64,000 nucleotides of DNA from an uncultured Flavobacteriaceae bacterium (GCA_947502635.1 CANNAN010000009.1:124001-188000); one strand, 5' to 3'. Shown: positions 1 to 9,364, numbered from the stretch's first letter. A program made the numbers and translations. The notes: generated by a model from the sequence alone, not told the origin.

Positions 1-101
1 TATTATTTTTTTAACACTGAATATGGTATTTTTGTTCAAGTTATTCACAATTTAATTTTTTGCAATTGAGTGTAGCTTTCATTACTTTAAATTTTACTCT
101 T

Positions 102-1757
102 ATGAAGAATTATTGTTTAGCATTTATTATCTTTTTTACGTTTTTTACATGTTTAAACGCACAAACACAATTAGGCGCTGATATTTATGGAGATGCTTCA
201 GGTGATAGTTTTGGAAAATATGTTAGCATATCAAATAGTGGAGATGTAATTGCGATAAGTGGGATGTACAATGATAATAATGGTAATAATTCAGGGCATG
301 TCAAAATTTATAAAAATATTTCTGGGACATGGACACAAATTGGAGATGATATTGAAGGGGTAAATACAAGTGACCAATCAGGAGCGAGTATTAGTTTATC
401 AAATGATGGAAATATTGTTGCCATTAGTGCTCCTTGGTATAATGGTATAAGAACTGATACTGGACATGTAAGAATTTTTGAAAATATATCTGGTACATGG
501 ACTCAAATTGGTAGTGATATAGAAGGTTCTCAGTTATATGAAAAAATAGGTACTTGTGTTCGCCTGTCTGGTGATGGCTCAATAATAGCAATTGGTGTTA
601 CAGGTAATTCACAGAATAATTCAGGTCATGTTAGTATTTATAAAAATATATCTGGTACGTGGACACAAATTGGCAATGATATAGAAGGTGAAAATATAGG
701 TGATTATTTTGGAGCTAGTGTAAGTTTATCTGATGCTGGTAATATAGTAGCAATTGGTTCAACCTATAATTCAGATAATGGAACTCGTTTTGGGCATGTA
801 AGGATTTATGAAAACATATCTAATGTATGGACTCAAGTTGGGAATGACATTAATGGAATAAGTAACATTTCTTTTAGCAAAAGTATTAGTTTATCTATTG
901 ATGGTAATATTGTGGCAATTGGAGCTACAGGTTATGATAATAGAAAAGGTTTAGTACAAATATATCAGAATGTAGCAGGAAATTGGACACAGGTTGGTGG
1001 TAATATTATTGGTAAATCAACATATTCATCCTCAGGCGATAGTGTAAGTCTATCTGATGATGGAACGGTTGTTGCAATTGGAGCTCCTGAAAGTAGCTCT
1101 GATAGAGGTTATGCAAGGCTTTATAAGAATATGTCTGGTTCTTGGGTTCAATTTGGTAATGACATTACTGGACTAATAAGTTATGACAGATTAGGAACGA
1201 GTGTAGGTTTATCTGGTGCAGGGAATATTGTTGCTATTGGAGCTGATCAAATATTTAGTGGTGATTCTAAAGGGTTTTGTAGTGTATATGATTTTAGTTC
1301 TGAATTAGCTTTGCTTGAGGTTAAAGATGATATACAAGGTAATGTCAATGGGGTTAATGTGACAGCTGCACAACTAAATAGTATTATTGGTGTATCTGGA
1401 GCAATAGAAGATGTGAATTATTCTCTAGCTTTAGCAGATGCAACCTTTGCAAACCCGAACAACCCTACCGCAATTGAAGTTCAAGCAGTAGTTGATTCAG
1501 TAAACAGTACTCTAAGTATAGAAGAAAATAAAGGAAATTATTTTAAGGTCTATCCTAATCCTGTAAAAGACATTTTAAACATTGAACTTAATAATGGTTT
1601 GGTTTTAAAAGAAGTTAATATTTACAATAGTTTAGGTCAATTTATGACTGTTTCTAGCAAATTGAAAATCATTACCAGTAAGTTTTCAAAGGGGATCTAT
1701 TTCTTGGAAGTAGAAACAAATGAAGGGAGCTCAACCAAAACTATTGTTGTGGAGTAA
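102..1757 (+). CDS. Secreted T9SS-sorted repeat (beta-propeller-like) protein
   Basis: A 551-residue secreted protein. The ATG at 102 is preferred over an upstream TTG because it opens directly onto a signal peptide (Lys near the start, hydrophobic run, then LNAQ). The body is about seven or eight imperfect repeats of roughly 55 residues, each with a core like SLSDDGNIVAIGA followed by GHVRIYENISGTWTQIG, the pattern of propeller-type integrin/FG-GAP or WD-like blades. The last 75 residues (from YFKVYPNPVKD to TIVVE) form a type A T9SS sorting domain, so the product is probably exported by the gliding/Por machinery and attached or released at the surface. Function beyond a surface scaffold or adhesin is unknown. 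Confidence 0.85.
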   Translation: MKNYCLAFIIFFTFFTCLNAQTQLGADIYGDASGDSFGKYVSISNSGDVIAISGMYNDNNGNNSGHVKIYKNISGTWTQIGDDIEGVNTSDQSGASISLSNDGNIVAISAPWYNGIRTDTGHVRIFENISGTWTQIGSDIEGSQLYEKIGTCVRLSGDGSIIAIGVTGNSQNNSGHVSIYKNISGTWTQIGNDIEGENIGDYFGASVSLSDAGNIVAIGSTYNSDNGTRFGHVRIYENISNVWTQVGNDINGISNISFSKSISLSIDGNIVAIGATGYDNRKGLVQIYQNVAGNWTQVGGNIIGKSTYSSSGDSVSLSDDGTVVAIGAPESSSDRGYARLYKNMSGSWVQFGNDITGLISYDRLGTSVGLSGAGNIVAIGADQIFSGDSKGFCSVYDFSSELALLEVKDDIQGNVNGVNVTAAQLNSIIGVSGAIEDVNYSLALADATFANPNNPTAIEVQAVVDSVNSTLSIEENKGNYFKVYPNPVKDILNIELNNGLVLKEVNIYNSLGQFMTVSSKLKIITSKFSKGIYFLEVETNEGSSTKTIVVE

Positions 1758-1895
1758 GTACTTTTTGCTTTAAAATTGTTCTTTCAGCATAGAAAATTTT
1801 CATTGACTAAAATTATGAAAGATGAATTTGGCGAAAGTGAAGAAGCTAAGGGCATTGATGAGAAATGCACTAAAGAATCCTTCAGGTTTAAATAA

Positions 1896-2234
1896 ATGAG
1901 ACAAATTCTAAGAGCCACTATACGTCCTATTTTTATTGGAATTCTATTTTACCTTTTTGTGTTATTAGCAAATAATTCAGGGGTTATCGCCGAAGATTTA
2001 ATTCGTACATGGACTACTTTAATAGCGGGAGTTCTTTTTTTATATTTAATCGCATTTGCAGCTATTGGATTTAGTGTAGCACATCTTATATTCAGTATTG
2101 GGATGCCAGTTTTTATGATTATAAATGAGGTATTTTTTGTTGACCACTCTAAAAAGCCTCCACGATCATTATTAGAAAAAGAAAATATTCAAATTATAAT
2201 AGATTTTAAAGAATGTCACAAAATAAAATACTGA
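1896..2234 (+). CDS. Small integral membrane protein, unknown
   Basis: A 112-residue protein with two or three predicted membrane segments (about residues 10-27, 40-62 and 66-82) and a short charged C-terminus. I recognise no family. It ends in TGA at 2232-2234, and the next reading frame (2244) is in the same phase, so the two could be one interrupted gene. It lies in a plus-strand run of small unknown genes between a T9SS protein and a GldL-like membrane protein. Confidence 0.6.
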   Translation: MRQILRATIRPIFIGILFYLFVLLANNSGVIAEDLIRTWTTLIAGVLFLYLIAFAAIGFSVAHLIFSIGMPVFMIINEVFFVDHSKKPPRSLLEKENIQIIIDFKECHKIKY

Positions 2235-2243
2235 ATATTTATA

Positions 2244-2507
2244 TTGGCATTTGATACTATAGTACGTTATTCTGAAAACAATAAAGATTACGAAATCGTT
2301 AAAACCTTTGAGTCTCAAATTACCAATAGAATAAAATGGTTAGACAGTTGCTCTTACGTACGATTAGATGATAGTAACGGTTTAACATCAGAATATATCA
2401 GACTAGGGAATTTTAAAGAAGGAATACATGATTTCTATTCTAAACCGACAAGCTTACATAAGTTATCTGATGAAAAAATTGAAATGGCTCGTGAGCTTAA
2501 AAATTAA
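2244..2507 (+). CDS. Hypothetical 87-aa protein, non-ATG start
   Basis: An 87-codon open frame rich in charged residues, with no membrane segment or motif I recognise. The only candidate start is TTG at 2244, nine bases after the stop of the previous gene and in the same phase. Either it is separately translated from TTG, or it is the 3' part of a gene interrupted by the TGA at 2232. The composition looks coding. Function unknown. Confidence 0.45.
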   Translation: MAFDTIVRYSENNKDYEIVKTFESQITNRIKWLDSCSYVRLDDSNGLTSEYIRLGNFKEGIHDFYSKPTSLHKLSDEKIEMARELKN

Positions 2508-2531
2508 TATTTGTTATCTATTGTAATCGCA

Positions 2532-3320
2532 ATGAATCCTTTTGTAATCTTCATTTTTATTATTTGCGGAATTTCAGTCCTATTTTGTTTGTATATAATG
2601 TTTAAACCCAGAACAAAGGAGGAAAAAGAATATGACAGAAAGCTTAAAGCAAGTTTAAAAGATGAATATATAATTGACCCAGAAACTGGAGCTAAATTAA
2701 CTTTAGAACAGGCGGAATCTGGGCATTGGATAGCTCATGATAATGAGTTTAATACTATTACAGAGGCGGAGTTAGATAAATTGCCTTCCGAAGGAGCAAA
2801 ACAAGCAGAATTGGCTTTGAATTATTTAAGAGAAAGTAAGAACTACAGAAAAACCAAATTCTCTGAAGAACAACTCAATATTTTAGAAGAAATAAAAACT
2901 TTAAGTAATCATGATGATTGGTCATATTCATATTTATATAAATTTGATGATGGCATTGTTTTCCTCCCTTCTGTTGAATTAAATTTAGCGGGTCATTATA
3001 GAGAGTCTCATTTAATGTTTTGGGTAAAAATAGATTCAATAAATGGGCATTACTATTTTACAGAGAAATCATCTTTAGAAAAAATATTTGACCTCATAAG
3101 AAATGATGACGAAATCAAATCAGATCATTATGAGTGCTTTACTTTGAAAAAGAGTTTTAACATTATACAGATTAATCGAATTCTAGAGATGTTTGAAAAA
3201 GAAAAAGGGTTGGAAGTTGAAATTGAAAATGACAATCTATTTATAAAAACACTTAAACTTGTCTCTTTAGAAGATATTATTAGAGTTGAACTAATAGTGA
3301 ATAAAATTATTAAGCTTTAA
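2532..3320 (+). CDS. Membrane-anchored hypothetical protein
   Basis: A 262-residue protein. The ATG at 2532 is chosen over TTG at 2511 because it gives a compact N-terminal membrane anchor (about residues 2-24). After the anchor comes a soluble region with a charged linker, a segment around YIIDPETGAKLTLEQAESGH, and a mixed alpha/beta C-terminal half. I do not recognise a family. It sits 22 bases before the GldL-like gene on the same strand and may be co-transcribed with it. Confidence 0.6.
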   Translation: MNPFVIFIFIICGISVLFCLYIMFKPRTKEEKEYDRKLKASLKDEYIIDPETGAKLTLEQAESGHWIAHDNEFNTITEAELDKLPSEGAKQAELALNYLRESKNYRKTKFSEEQLNILEEIKTLSNHDDWSYSYLYKFDDGIVFLPSVELNLAGHYRESHLMFWVKIDSINGHYYFTEKSSLEKIFDLIRNDDEIKSDHYECFTLKKSFNIIQINRILEMFEKEKGLEVEIENDNLFIKTLKLVSLEDIIRVELIVNKIIKL

Positions 3321-3342
3321 ATGGAAATGTTTAAAGAATTCT

Positions 3343-3858
3343 ATGAAAACTAAAAATTACAATTATGTTTCGATTATAATTATAGGTCTTGTAATAGCAT
3401 TAATAGGGTTTGTAGTTTCAAAATTCACTTATAGTCCAGACGCCGAATTTTGGACTCAAATTGGTCTAACAATAAGTGAGTTTGCTGGATTTCTTATGTT
3501 AATTCGCAATGGCACTTTTATTAGAACTAAATATTTCAGAATATTCAAGGGGGTGTTTGCTATTATTATCATTGGTGCATTAGCTAAAATATTACATTGG
3601 CAGTACAATAATATAATTATGATTATTGGTTTTGCATTAGCTGTATTAACTTATTTCTTTAGTTTTCTTAATAAACCGATTAGAAAAAGACTTGATTATT
3701 TAAAACTAGTTTGGGTTATTGTTGCTTATACAGGCACTATACTTAAAATTTTACATATTACCAGTATTGACTCTCAAATATTATCAAGTGCAATTATGTG
3801 GCTTGCCATAATTGACTACATGAAAATAGAAAGGGAAAAGCGAAGGTTGTTTGATTGA
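3343..3858 (+). CDS. GldL-like integral membrane protein
   Basis: A 171-residue protein with four or five hydrophobic segments and a charged C-terminus. The stretch around IIIGALAKILHWQYNN resembles the membrane segment of GldL, the T9SS/gliding motor protein of Bacteroidota. Several flavobacterial paralogues of this size carry the segment without the long cytoplasmic part of GldL. The protein is much shorter than true GldL, so I call it GldL-related only. It is the last gene of the plus-strand run and converges on the lipoprotein gene at 3860. Confidence 0.55.
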   Translation: MKTKNYNYVSIIIIGLVIALIGFVVSKFTYSPDAEFWTQIGLTISEFAGFLMLIRNGTFIRTKYFRIFKGVFAIIIIGALAKILHWQYNNIIMIIGFALAVLTYFFSFLNKPIRKRLDYLKLVWVIVAYTGTILKILHITSIDSQILSSAIMWLAIIDYMKIEREKRRLFD

Positions 3859-3859
3859 A

Positions 3860-4415
3860 TTAGTTTGTTAATAAGTCACTAAATACCTCTTCCAACTTCT
3901 CAAATTTAAGCTTACTAAAATTAGGATTAGGTAGCCAAATACCATCATCTTCAGTATATAAAATAGAAAAATCATCGCTATTCAAATATTTTTTAAGAAT
4001 TGAATTAGCTCGACTTCTATTGATTTTTAGTGTCTTCTTATATTCTTCAAAGTATTTTTTATTATTCTCTTGGTCTAATGGAACAGCGGTTATTGTAAGC
4101 TCACTTATATCAGTTTGAGCAAATGTCTGAAAGGCAACATAAATTATGTCTCCTTTTACAGTTTCTTTTTTATTCTTTTCTAAATCATTTTGAAAGACAG
4201 GCTTAGAAACTTGAATATGTAAATTATTACTAGCTTCTGAAATAAATTTAAGAGAGCCGTTCTCTTCGTAAAAGTCACTAGCATATGATAACATCTCTTT
4301 TATTGTTTCATATTGTGGCAAGTTTTTTTGCAGCAGGTTTTTTAGTCTCTGATTTACAGCTCATTAAAATTGTAAGTGAGGTTAAAATAATTATTACTTT
4401 TCTATTGATCTTCAT
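3860..4415 (-). pseudogene. Lipoprotein gene frameshifted at an A7 run
   Basis: The open frame 3860-4321 has only a TTG start and no export signal. Immediately upstream in another phase, an ATG at 4415 opens a good lipoprotein signal (hydrophobic run then LMSCKSET, with Cys as the lipidation site). The two frames meet at a run of seven A on the coding strand (T7 at 4323-4329). Removing one A joins them as PAAKNLPQYETIKE, a smooth reading through. The gene is therefore a 180-190-residue lipoprotein of unknown function that is either truly frameshifted, phase-variable through the homopolymer, or affected by a sequencing error. Confidence 0.65.
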
Positions 4416-4445
4416 GGGTGATTTTTTATTCATTGTATACGATTT

Positions 4446-4486
4446 TGTTTGTAAGCAAACATAAATAAAACAACCGTTCGGTTGTT
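4446..4486. promoter_or_regulatory. Two inverted repeats upstream of the XRE gene
   Basis: Two palindromes lie just upstream of the XRE regulator: TGTTTG-taag-CAAACA (4446-4461) and AACAACC-gttc-GGTTGTT (4469-4486). Neither is followed by a T-run, and XRE regulators commonly repress their own promoters, so operators are the most likely reading. Inference only. Confidence 0.45.
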
Positions 4487-4519
4487 AATAAAATCGTTTT
4501 TTGACCTCAAATTGTTATC

Positions 4520-4744
4520 ATGAAAAATGATAGCAAGGAAAAGCTTCTTTTAGAGTTGGCAAAAAGAGTAAAGGAATTGAGAAAAATTAAAAGAGTGACT
4601 CAAGAAGACGCCTTAAATGATACAGGTATTCAGTTTTCAAGAATAGAGCAAGGCAAAAGAGATATTCAATTATCTACTTTGAATAAGCTTTGTGAATATT
4701 TCGATATCTCTTTAAAAGAGTTTTTTGATGAAAATTTTGACTAA
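4520..4744 (+). CDS. XRE-family transcriptional regulator
   Basis: A 74-residue protein that is almost entirely one HTH_3/XRE domain. It contains LAKRVKELRKIKRVTQED, the turn region with SRIEQGKRDIQLSTLNKLCEYF, and an acidic tail. It would bind DNA as a dimer. Two inverted repeats lie within 75 bases upstream. Neighbouring genes are an HNH nuclease and an ImmA/IrrE remnant, which suggests it is a leftover of a restriction, toxin-antitoxin or defence module. Confidence 0.85.
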   Translation: MKNDSKEKLLLELAKRVKELRKIKRVTQEDALNDTGIQFSRIEQGKRDIQLSTLNKLCEYFDISLKEFFDENFD

Positions 4745-4886
4745 CTACTTCACATCTATTTTTTTTATAGACTATAAGTATTCCAAGTTCATCAATTTGA
4801 ATGGCGATGTCCCTGTACATTTTCCCTGCTTTGTTTTTTAATATTTCATGTTCTTCTTTTGGAGTATTTTGTAGCAATGCCTCCTC

Positions 4887-5750
4887 CTAATCTAATCCAA
4901 ACTCAGCATTATAATAGCCTCCTTTTGTTCGATAGTTTTGATACATTTTTATTAGGTTTAAAACTGCATTTTTATGAATATGGTTATATCTTGCTTCTAA
5001 TCTAAAGTCAGTTGTTGATAAATCATTTTTATTTCCCAATTGTTGAATTTCAATAATGGGTCTCTCGCCTATAACTAAAGGGTAGGGGTTAACAAAAAAC
5101 TTATATAAATCATCAAAAGATTCATAATATGGATTTACATGTGTAGATATGCAGAAATCTTTATCTCGTTTTTCGGTTGCATTGCAAGATCTACAACTAG
5201 GTATTAAATTGTAAAATGAAAGAGCAAAAAAAGGCATTCTAGATTTAGGATAAAAATGGTCGAGTTCTAGATAAGCTCTTAAAAGTTCACCTTCAACATC
5301 TTCATCCGATACAAGGGTTGTCATTACAGTAAGGCAAAATACATTTTCAAAACCTGCTTCATGAAGTAATTCTCTACAAAAGGGAGTCTTTCTATAATTA
5401 TTATAATTAAAAAGGCTACTTATTAATTTCTCACTAAAAGGAGTCTGATTAACAGTATGACCATTGATAGTAAATAAATCATCAATATTAATTAATCCAA
5501 ATATCTCATTTCTTATTACTAATAAGTCATATGGTTTATTAATAACACAAGCCCTCAACTTGGCGTAATCATTATTTTTAAGATAATTCAAAGCATCTTT
5601 TTGTCTTTGCAATAGATTATTATCTTCTAAGCTAATATCTTCAAAAAAAGTTTGAGTATTCGTTTCTAATAATAGGTTGTCTAGTTTCTTAATTAATGAG
5701 TTAGCACGATATTCGTTATCTGCTCTTTTTTGGTTCAAAAAATCCCACAT
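4887..5750 (-). CDS. HNH endonuclease (PtuB-like), possibly truncated
   Basis: A 287-residue protein. The C-terminal half holds an HNH fold: ELDHFYPKSR, then NLIPSCRSCNATEKRDKDF with a CxxC zinc pair, then HVNPYYESFDDLYKFFV. This arrangement is typical of HNH effectors such as PtuB of Septu or retron-linked HNH proteins. No ATPase partner lies next to it. After the TAG stop the same frame stays open for about 45 more protein-like codons into the region near 4745, so the stop may be a nonsense mutation. The start at 5750 abuts the ImmA fragment, suggesting a recombination junction. Confidence 0.7.
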   Translation of the reverse strand: MWDFLNQKRADNEYRANSLIKKLDNLLLETNTQTFFEDISLEDNNLLQRQKDALNYLKNNDYAKLRACVINKPYDLLVIRNEIFGLINIDDLFTINGHTVNQTPFSEKLISSLFNYNNYRKTPFCRELLHEAGFENVFCLTVMTTLVSDEDVEGELLRAYLELDHFYPKSRMPFFALSFYNLIPSCRSCNATEKRDKDFCISTHVNPYYESFDDLYKFFVNPYPLVIGERPIIEIQQLGNKNDLSTTDFRLEARYNHIHKNAVLNLIKMYQNYRTKGGYYNAEFGLD

Positions 5751-5793
5751 TTTAATCGCTAAAGAATCAAGATAACTATCTGCATCTGCATTT

Positions 5794-6213
5794 ATGTATG
5801 GCGATAATCCTGTTGTTGCTTTAACAGGTCGGTACGACAGAGTAGATAATTTTTGGTTTACATTGGCACACGAAATTTCTAACGTATATGCTCACATATC
5901 TATTAGCAAGGGAGAAGATAAAATATACATTGATGATACCTCAAAAGGACGGGATAAAACATCTAAAAAAGAAAGAGAAGCAAATGAGATGGCTGAAAAG
6001 TTAATGTTAAAAGAAGTGATTTTTGAATATTTTGATGATGATTTTGATTATATAACTGAAGAGAAGGTTCGTAATTTTTCTAAAGCTTATAAATTGCATC
6101 CATCGATAGTAGTTGGAATTTTAGCATTCAATAATAGGGTGTCTTACTCTACTCTTCATCGTTTTAAGGAACCTATTAGGGATAAAATACCTAATAAGTA
6201 CAAGGCTGAATAG
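5794..6213 (+). pseudogene. ImmA/IrrE metallopeptidase fragment
   Basis: A 139-residue frame matching the C-terminal half of ImmA/IrrE-type peptidases, usually fused to or paired with an XRE domain. The core reads NFWFTLAHEISNVYAH, followed by a region ending in HPSIVVGILAFNNRV. The expected HExxH is HEISN here, so the second zinc histidine is missing. The N-terminal domain is absent: a stop codon lies a few codons upstream of the first ATG. It is most likely an inactive remnant. Confidence 0.65.
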
Positions 6214-6297
6214 GGCTTAGAGATAAAGCATAGAATTGATGCTTCTACTGAAATCATTTTGTGTTACCATACATAAATCGTACAAATAATAAAAGTA

Positions 6298-6339
6298 AAA
6301 ATCCGTAAACAATTAATCATCAATTGTATTACGGATTTT
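6298..6339 (-). terminator. Likely original terminator of tRNA-Leu
   Basis: An 11-bp perfect stem (AAAATCCGTAA / TTACGGATTTT) stacks on an inner ACAATT/AATTGT stem, with a T-rich tail when read on the minus strand. It lies just outside the left attachment repeat. In the empty site it would sit directly behind the 3' end of tRNA-Leu, so it is probably that gene's original terminator, displaced 15 kb by the element. Confidence 0.7.
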
Positions 6340-6343
6340 ACAT

Positions 6344-6358
6344 GTACTCAAGGTGGGA
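6344..6358. repeat. attL direct repeat
   Basis: GTACTCAAGGTGGGA, identical to 21387-21401 in the tRNA-Leu 3' end. Homology stops immediately on both sides (GTACC versus ATCGA to the right). Position next to the integrase fits an attachment site. Confidence 0.85.
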
Positions 6359-6468
6359 GTACCTTTATTTTTAATCATACTTAAATCGTTTTAAATCCTT
6401 AAATACTAATATATATAGTATATGATAAATTAATTAAAATCTAATTAAATCAATTTTTATTCAAAAAA

Positions 6469-6488
6469 GTTGCCCTTTTTGTTGCCCT
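6469..6488 (+). repeat. Paired GTTGCCC repeats, left arm
   Basis: GTTGCCCT at 6469 and 6481, spaced 12 bp. The same pair with the same 12-bp spacing recurs near the right end (21321 and 21333). They are candidate arm-type binding sites for the integrase or excisionase. Confidence 0.55.
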
Positions 6489-6519
6489 ATTTAGTATATT
6501 TATTTCAAATTAAACACTA

Positions 6520-7758
6520 ATGCAGGTTTCATTTCATTTAAGGAAAGACAAAATCGGTAAAGCTGGGCTTGCACCTGTTAGAATGGTCATTGCTACCAAT
6601 GGATTTAAAATCTTTAAAGCGGTTAAAGGAGTAAAATGTTCTGAAAGCAATTGGGATACCAGAAAAGAAAGAATCAAGACACAAAAAAGAAAAGAAGAGT
6701 ATAATAACCATATAGAATATAATAAAATTATCGATGAACTTGAAGCCAATATTAAAAAGCTTGGTAGATATATCCTTCTTAACAACATTACTCCCACTAA
6801 AGCATACATCATAGAAAAACTTGCTTCTGGTATCGAGAAGGTTGAACTTGCACATTTTTTCTTTCCTTCTTTCGAAGAATTTATAGAAACAAGCAAATCA
6901 GTAAAAGTTCCCAGAACAATTAAATCTTACGTTACTACTCGTAATTTTTTACAGGATTTTGAAATATCCACTGGTTTTAAGTTAAGCTTTGAATCTATCG
7001 ATAATAATTTCTTTGAAAAAATACAGGATTACACCTTTCTAGATCGAAAAAACAAGAATAGTTACCTGGCTTTTATTATAAAAGTCTTGAATACTTTTAT
7101 GAGATGGTCATATGACAAAGAATATCACAACAATCTTAAATTCAAAAAATTCAAAGTTAGAATCGATGAAACAGAAATCATCTACTTAACGATGGATGAG
7201 TTAATGACACTATACAACTATGAATTTGAATCCAAGAGATTAAGCCAAGTTAGAGACGTATATTGTTTCAATTGCTTTACAGGATTACGAATAAGTGATA
7301 CTAGCTCCCTTAAACCTTCAAATATTAGTAATGATGCGATTACCCTAACCATTCAAAAAACTAGGGCTAATAATACTCGAATTCCTTTAAATCGGTTTTC
7401 TAGAGCTATTCTTGAAAACTATAAGAACACAATTTATGAACCCCTGCCTATTATTTCGCAACAAAAATTCAACAAATACATTAAAGAATGTTGTGAAGAA
7501 GCTGAAATTAATACACCCATTACAATTACAAGATATATTGGTCAAAAACGAATTGACAAAACAGTTCCTAAGCACAATCTAATAACGAGTCATACGGCTC
7601 GTAAGACTTTTGTCACTAATAGTCTTGTGCTAGGAATGAAGGAAATAGTAGTACGCAATATTACAGGGCATAAAAAAGAGGAAAGTTTCCGTAGATATGT
7701 TAAGATAGCAGAGGATCTGAAACGTCAGGAAATGGATAATACTTGGGATAAACTATAA
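6520..7758 (+). CDS. Tyrosine recombinase (integrase)
   Basis: A 412-residue site-specific recombinase of the Bacteroidota phage-integrase type. It has an N-terminal arm-binding region (to about 100), a SAM-like core-binding domain (about 105-210) and a catalytic domain. The catalytic residues are visible: Arg257 in TGLRISD, His358 and Arg361 in SHTARKTF, His384 in ITGHKKEE, and Tyr393 in RRYVKI. It sits 161 bp inside the left attachment repeat and should catalyse integration into, and excision from, the tRNA-Leu 3' end. The next gene starts 5 bp later and is probably co-transcribed. Confidence 0.95.
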   Translation: MQVSFHLRKDKIGKAGLAPVRMVIATNGFKIFKAVKGVKCSESNWDTRKERIKTQKRKEEYNNHIEYNKIIDELEANIKKLGRYILLNNITPTKAYIIEKLASGIEKVELAHFFFPSFEEFIETSKSVKVPRTIKSYVTTRNFLQDFEISTGFKLSFESIDNNFFEKIQDYTFLDRKNKNSYLAFIIKVLNTFMRWSYDKEYHNNLKFKKFKVRIDETEIIYLTMDELMTLYNYEFESKRLSQVRDVYCFNCFTGLRISDTSSLKPSNISNDAITLTIQKTRANNTRIPLNRFSRAILENYKNTIYEPLPIISQQKFNKYIKECCEEAEINTPITITRYIGQKRIDKTVPKHNLITSHTARKTFVTNSLVLGMKEIVVRNITGHKKEESFRRYVKIAEDLKRQEMDNTWDKL

Positions 7759-7762
7759 GATT

Positions 7763-9304
7763 ATGAAAATAATTGATGAACTCAATCCTTACAACTCAAA
7801 TGTTAATTATTTAATATTCGCTTTTTTATATGGTAAATATAATGAAATCTCATACAGCGAATTAAGATCGAGAATTGGACAATTACACTATTTTCAATTT
7901 TTCCACTTATTAGCAAAAGCATGTAATTTCATTAAATGGAATAAGAAAACTGTTTCTTTATTTTTTGACTTCGATCTAGATGACTTATCAACTTTTAAAG
8001 CTAATTGTTTAGACACAGGAATAGAAAAATTCCTTAAGCCATATATTACTACATATGACCTTGTAGAAAAATTCTATTTTTATTCACACCAACATAAATT
8101 GATTAGAGACATTTTTTACAAAATGTGGGATAATGAACTTGAATTAGTACTTAAATCAATTAAGCAAAGTGAATTTGGAAAAAGTATCTTAATTAATCAT
8201 GGAGTTAATGAAAAACTAAGTAAAGAAAAACAAATAACACTTAACGAATTTATTAGAAGAGAAATAGATTGGGAATTTACTTATAAAGAGTCTGAAATAT
8301 CTTCTTTGCATTATCCCCAAGCTGAATTAAGTACAACTACTAGCTCGGAAATTGAAGAATTTAGAAATTACATAATATTAGTTGTAACTAATCATCAAGT
8401 AATAGGATTAAAGAATCTTTCTTTAATGCCTTGTTTTTTCAATATAAATAACTATGCTATAATAGTTACATATATTCTTAAAAATTCCAATACGGAAAAT
8501 GAGTTTCAATTACATAAAGCACATTTCTTAAATGCATTAAAATATTATAAACGCTTTGAATCACAATATTCTAATGGTGTATTTTATGATAGAATAAAAA
8601 GAGTTTATAAAATCCATGATTTAGAATTACAAGATAACGGCACTCCTAGAGATTTTTTTGAAGTAGAACATCTAATAGATTGGATCGAGACAACTTTTGT
8701 TTCGAAAAATAATATTCATTTAAATTCAAAACTTTATTATGAAACTAATTTTCGTCAATTGCTCAAATCTAACAAAAAAATGAATGATGAAGACATGAAC
8801 CATTTTTTTAAATTTCATGAAATTTATAACCATAAAATTGTAATAGATAAACACCAAGATAAAGATAAAATTAAACTACTTGCTAGTCCCAACGATTTCT
8901 TTAAAATATTACTATTGTTTTTTGAAAAAAACCTTAATGTGACTGATGGTAACTCTAGGGGTATGATAAGAAAATTTATTAAAAACATCGCTCTCTACGA
9001 CAATAATAAATATAGATTTTTCAAAAATGACCCTAAAAGCCCTTCGATTAATTTCTTTACCTCTAAAAGCTTTAGGAATTTCTCCTGTTTGTTATTTTTT
9101 TTAGAAAAAAATAATGTTTTGGAACTTCCTGGCCCAACTCATCTTACTAGACTATTTCAAAATGAACTTGAATATCTTAATATAGGAAATTCTAGAAGAG
9201 AGACATTTAGTAAGTTGAAAAAGAAAACAGCTAATGAATTACTCAAGATTTCTAACCTATCATGGAGTTTATTAGGTGTGTATATATTTAAAACAGACAA
9301 ATAG
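7763..9304 (+). CDS. Unknown 513-aa protein linked to integrase
   Basis: A large Lys/Asn/Phe-rich soluble protein with no signal peptide, membrane segment or motif I recognise. It begins four bases after the integrase stop, so the two are almost certainly one operon. It ends just before a TTAAACCC/GGGTTTAA hairpin. The tight linkage suggests a role in integration or excision control, or in host range, but the sequence shows no function. Composition matches the rest of the element. Confidence 0.7.
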   Translation: MKIIDELNPYNSNVNYLIFAFLYGKYNEISYSELRSRIGQLHYFQFFHLLAKACNFIKWNKKTVSLFFDFDLDDLSTFKANCLDTGIEKFLKPYITTYDLVEKFYFYSHQHKLIRDIFYKMWDNELELVLKSIKQSEFGKSILINHGVNEKLSKEKQITLNEFIRREIDWEFTYKESEISSLHYPQAELSTTTSSEIEEFRNYIILVVTNHQVIGLKNLSLMPCFFNINNYAIIVTYILKNSNTENEFQLHKAHFLNALKYYKRFESQYSNGVFYDRIKRVYKIHDLELQDNGTPRDFFEVEHLIDWIETTFVSKNNIHLNSKLYYETNFRQLLKSNKKMNDEDMNHFFKFHEIYNHKIVIDKHQDKDKIKLLASPNDFFKILLLFFEKNLNVTDGNSRGMIRKFIKNIALYDNNKYRFFKNDPKSPSINFFTSKSFRNFSCLLFFLEKNNVLELPGPTHLTRLFQNELEYLNIGNSRRETFSKLKKKTANELLKISNLSWSLLGVYIFKTDK

Positions 9305-9364
9305 TATTAGTTCGTTAAATAAAAATAATACTTATATATCTGAACTTCATTTATTTAAAATAAG

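Noticed and set aside
1896-3320. A single large gene with in-frame stops
   Set aside because: Three successive frames are in the same phase, but the third has its own ATG and membrane anchor at 2532, so only the first pair (1896 and 2244) could be one interrupted gene, and the evidence is thin.
4674-4877. Separate 67-aa gene on the minus strand
   Set aside because: It is in phase with the HNH gene directly after its TAG, begins only with TTG and runs antisense into the XRE gene. It is better explained as the tail of the interrupted HNH frame.
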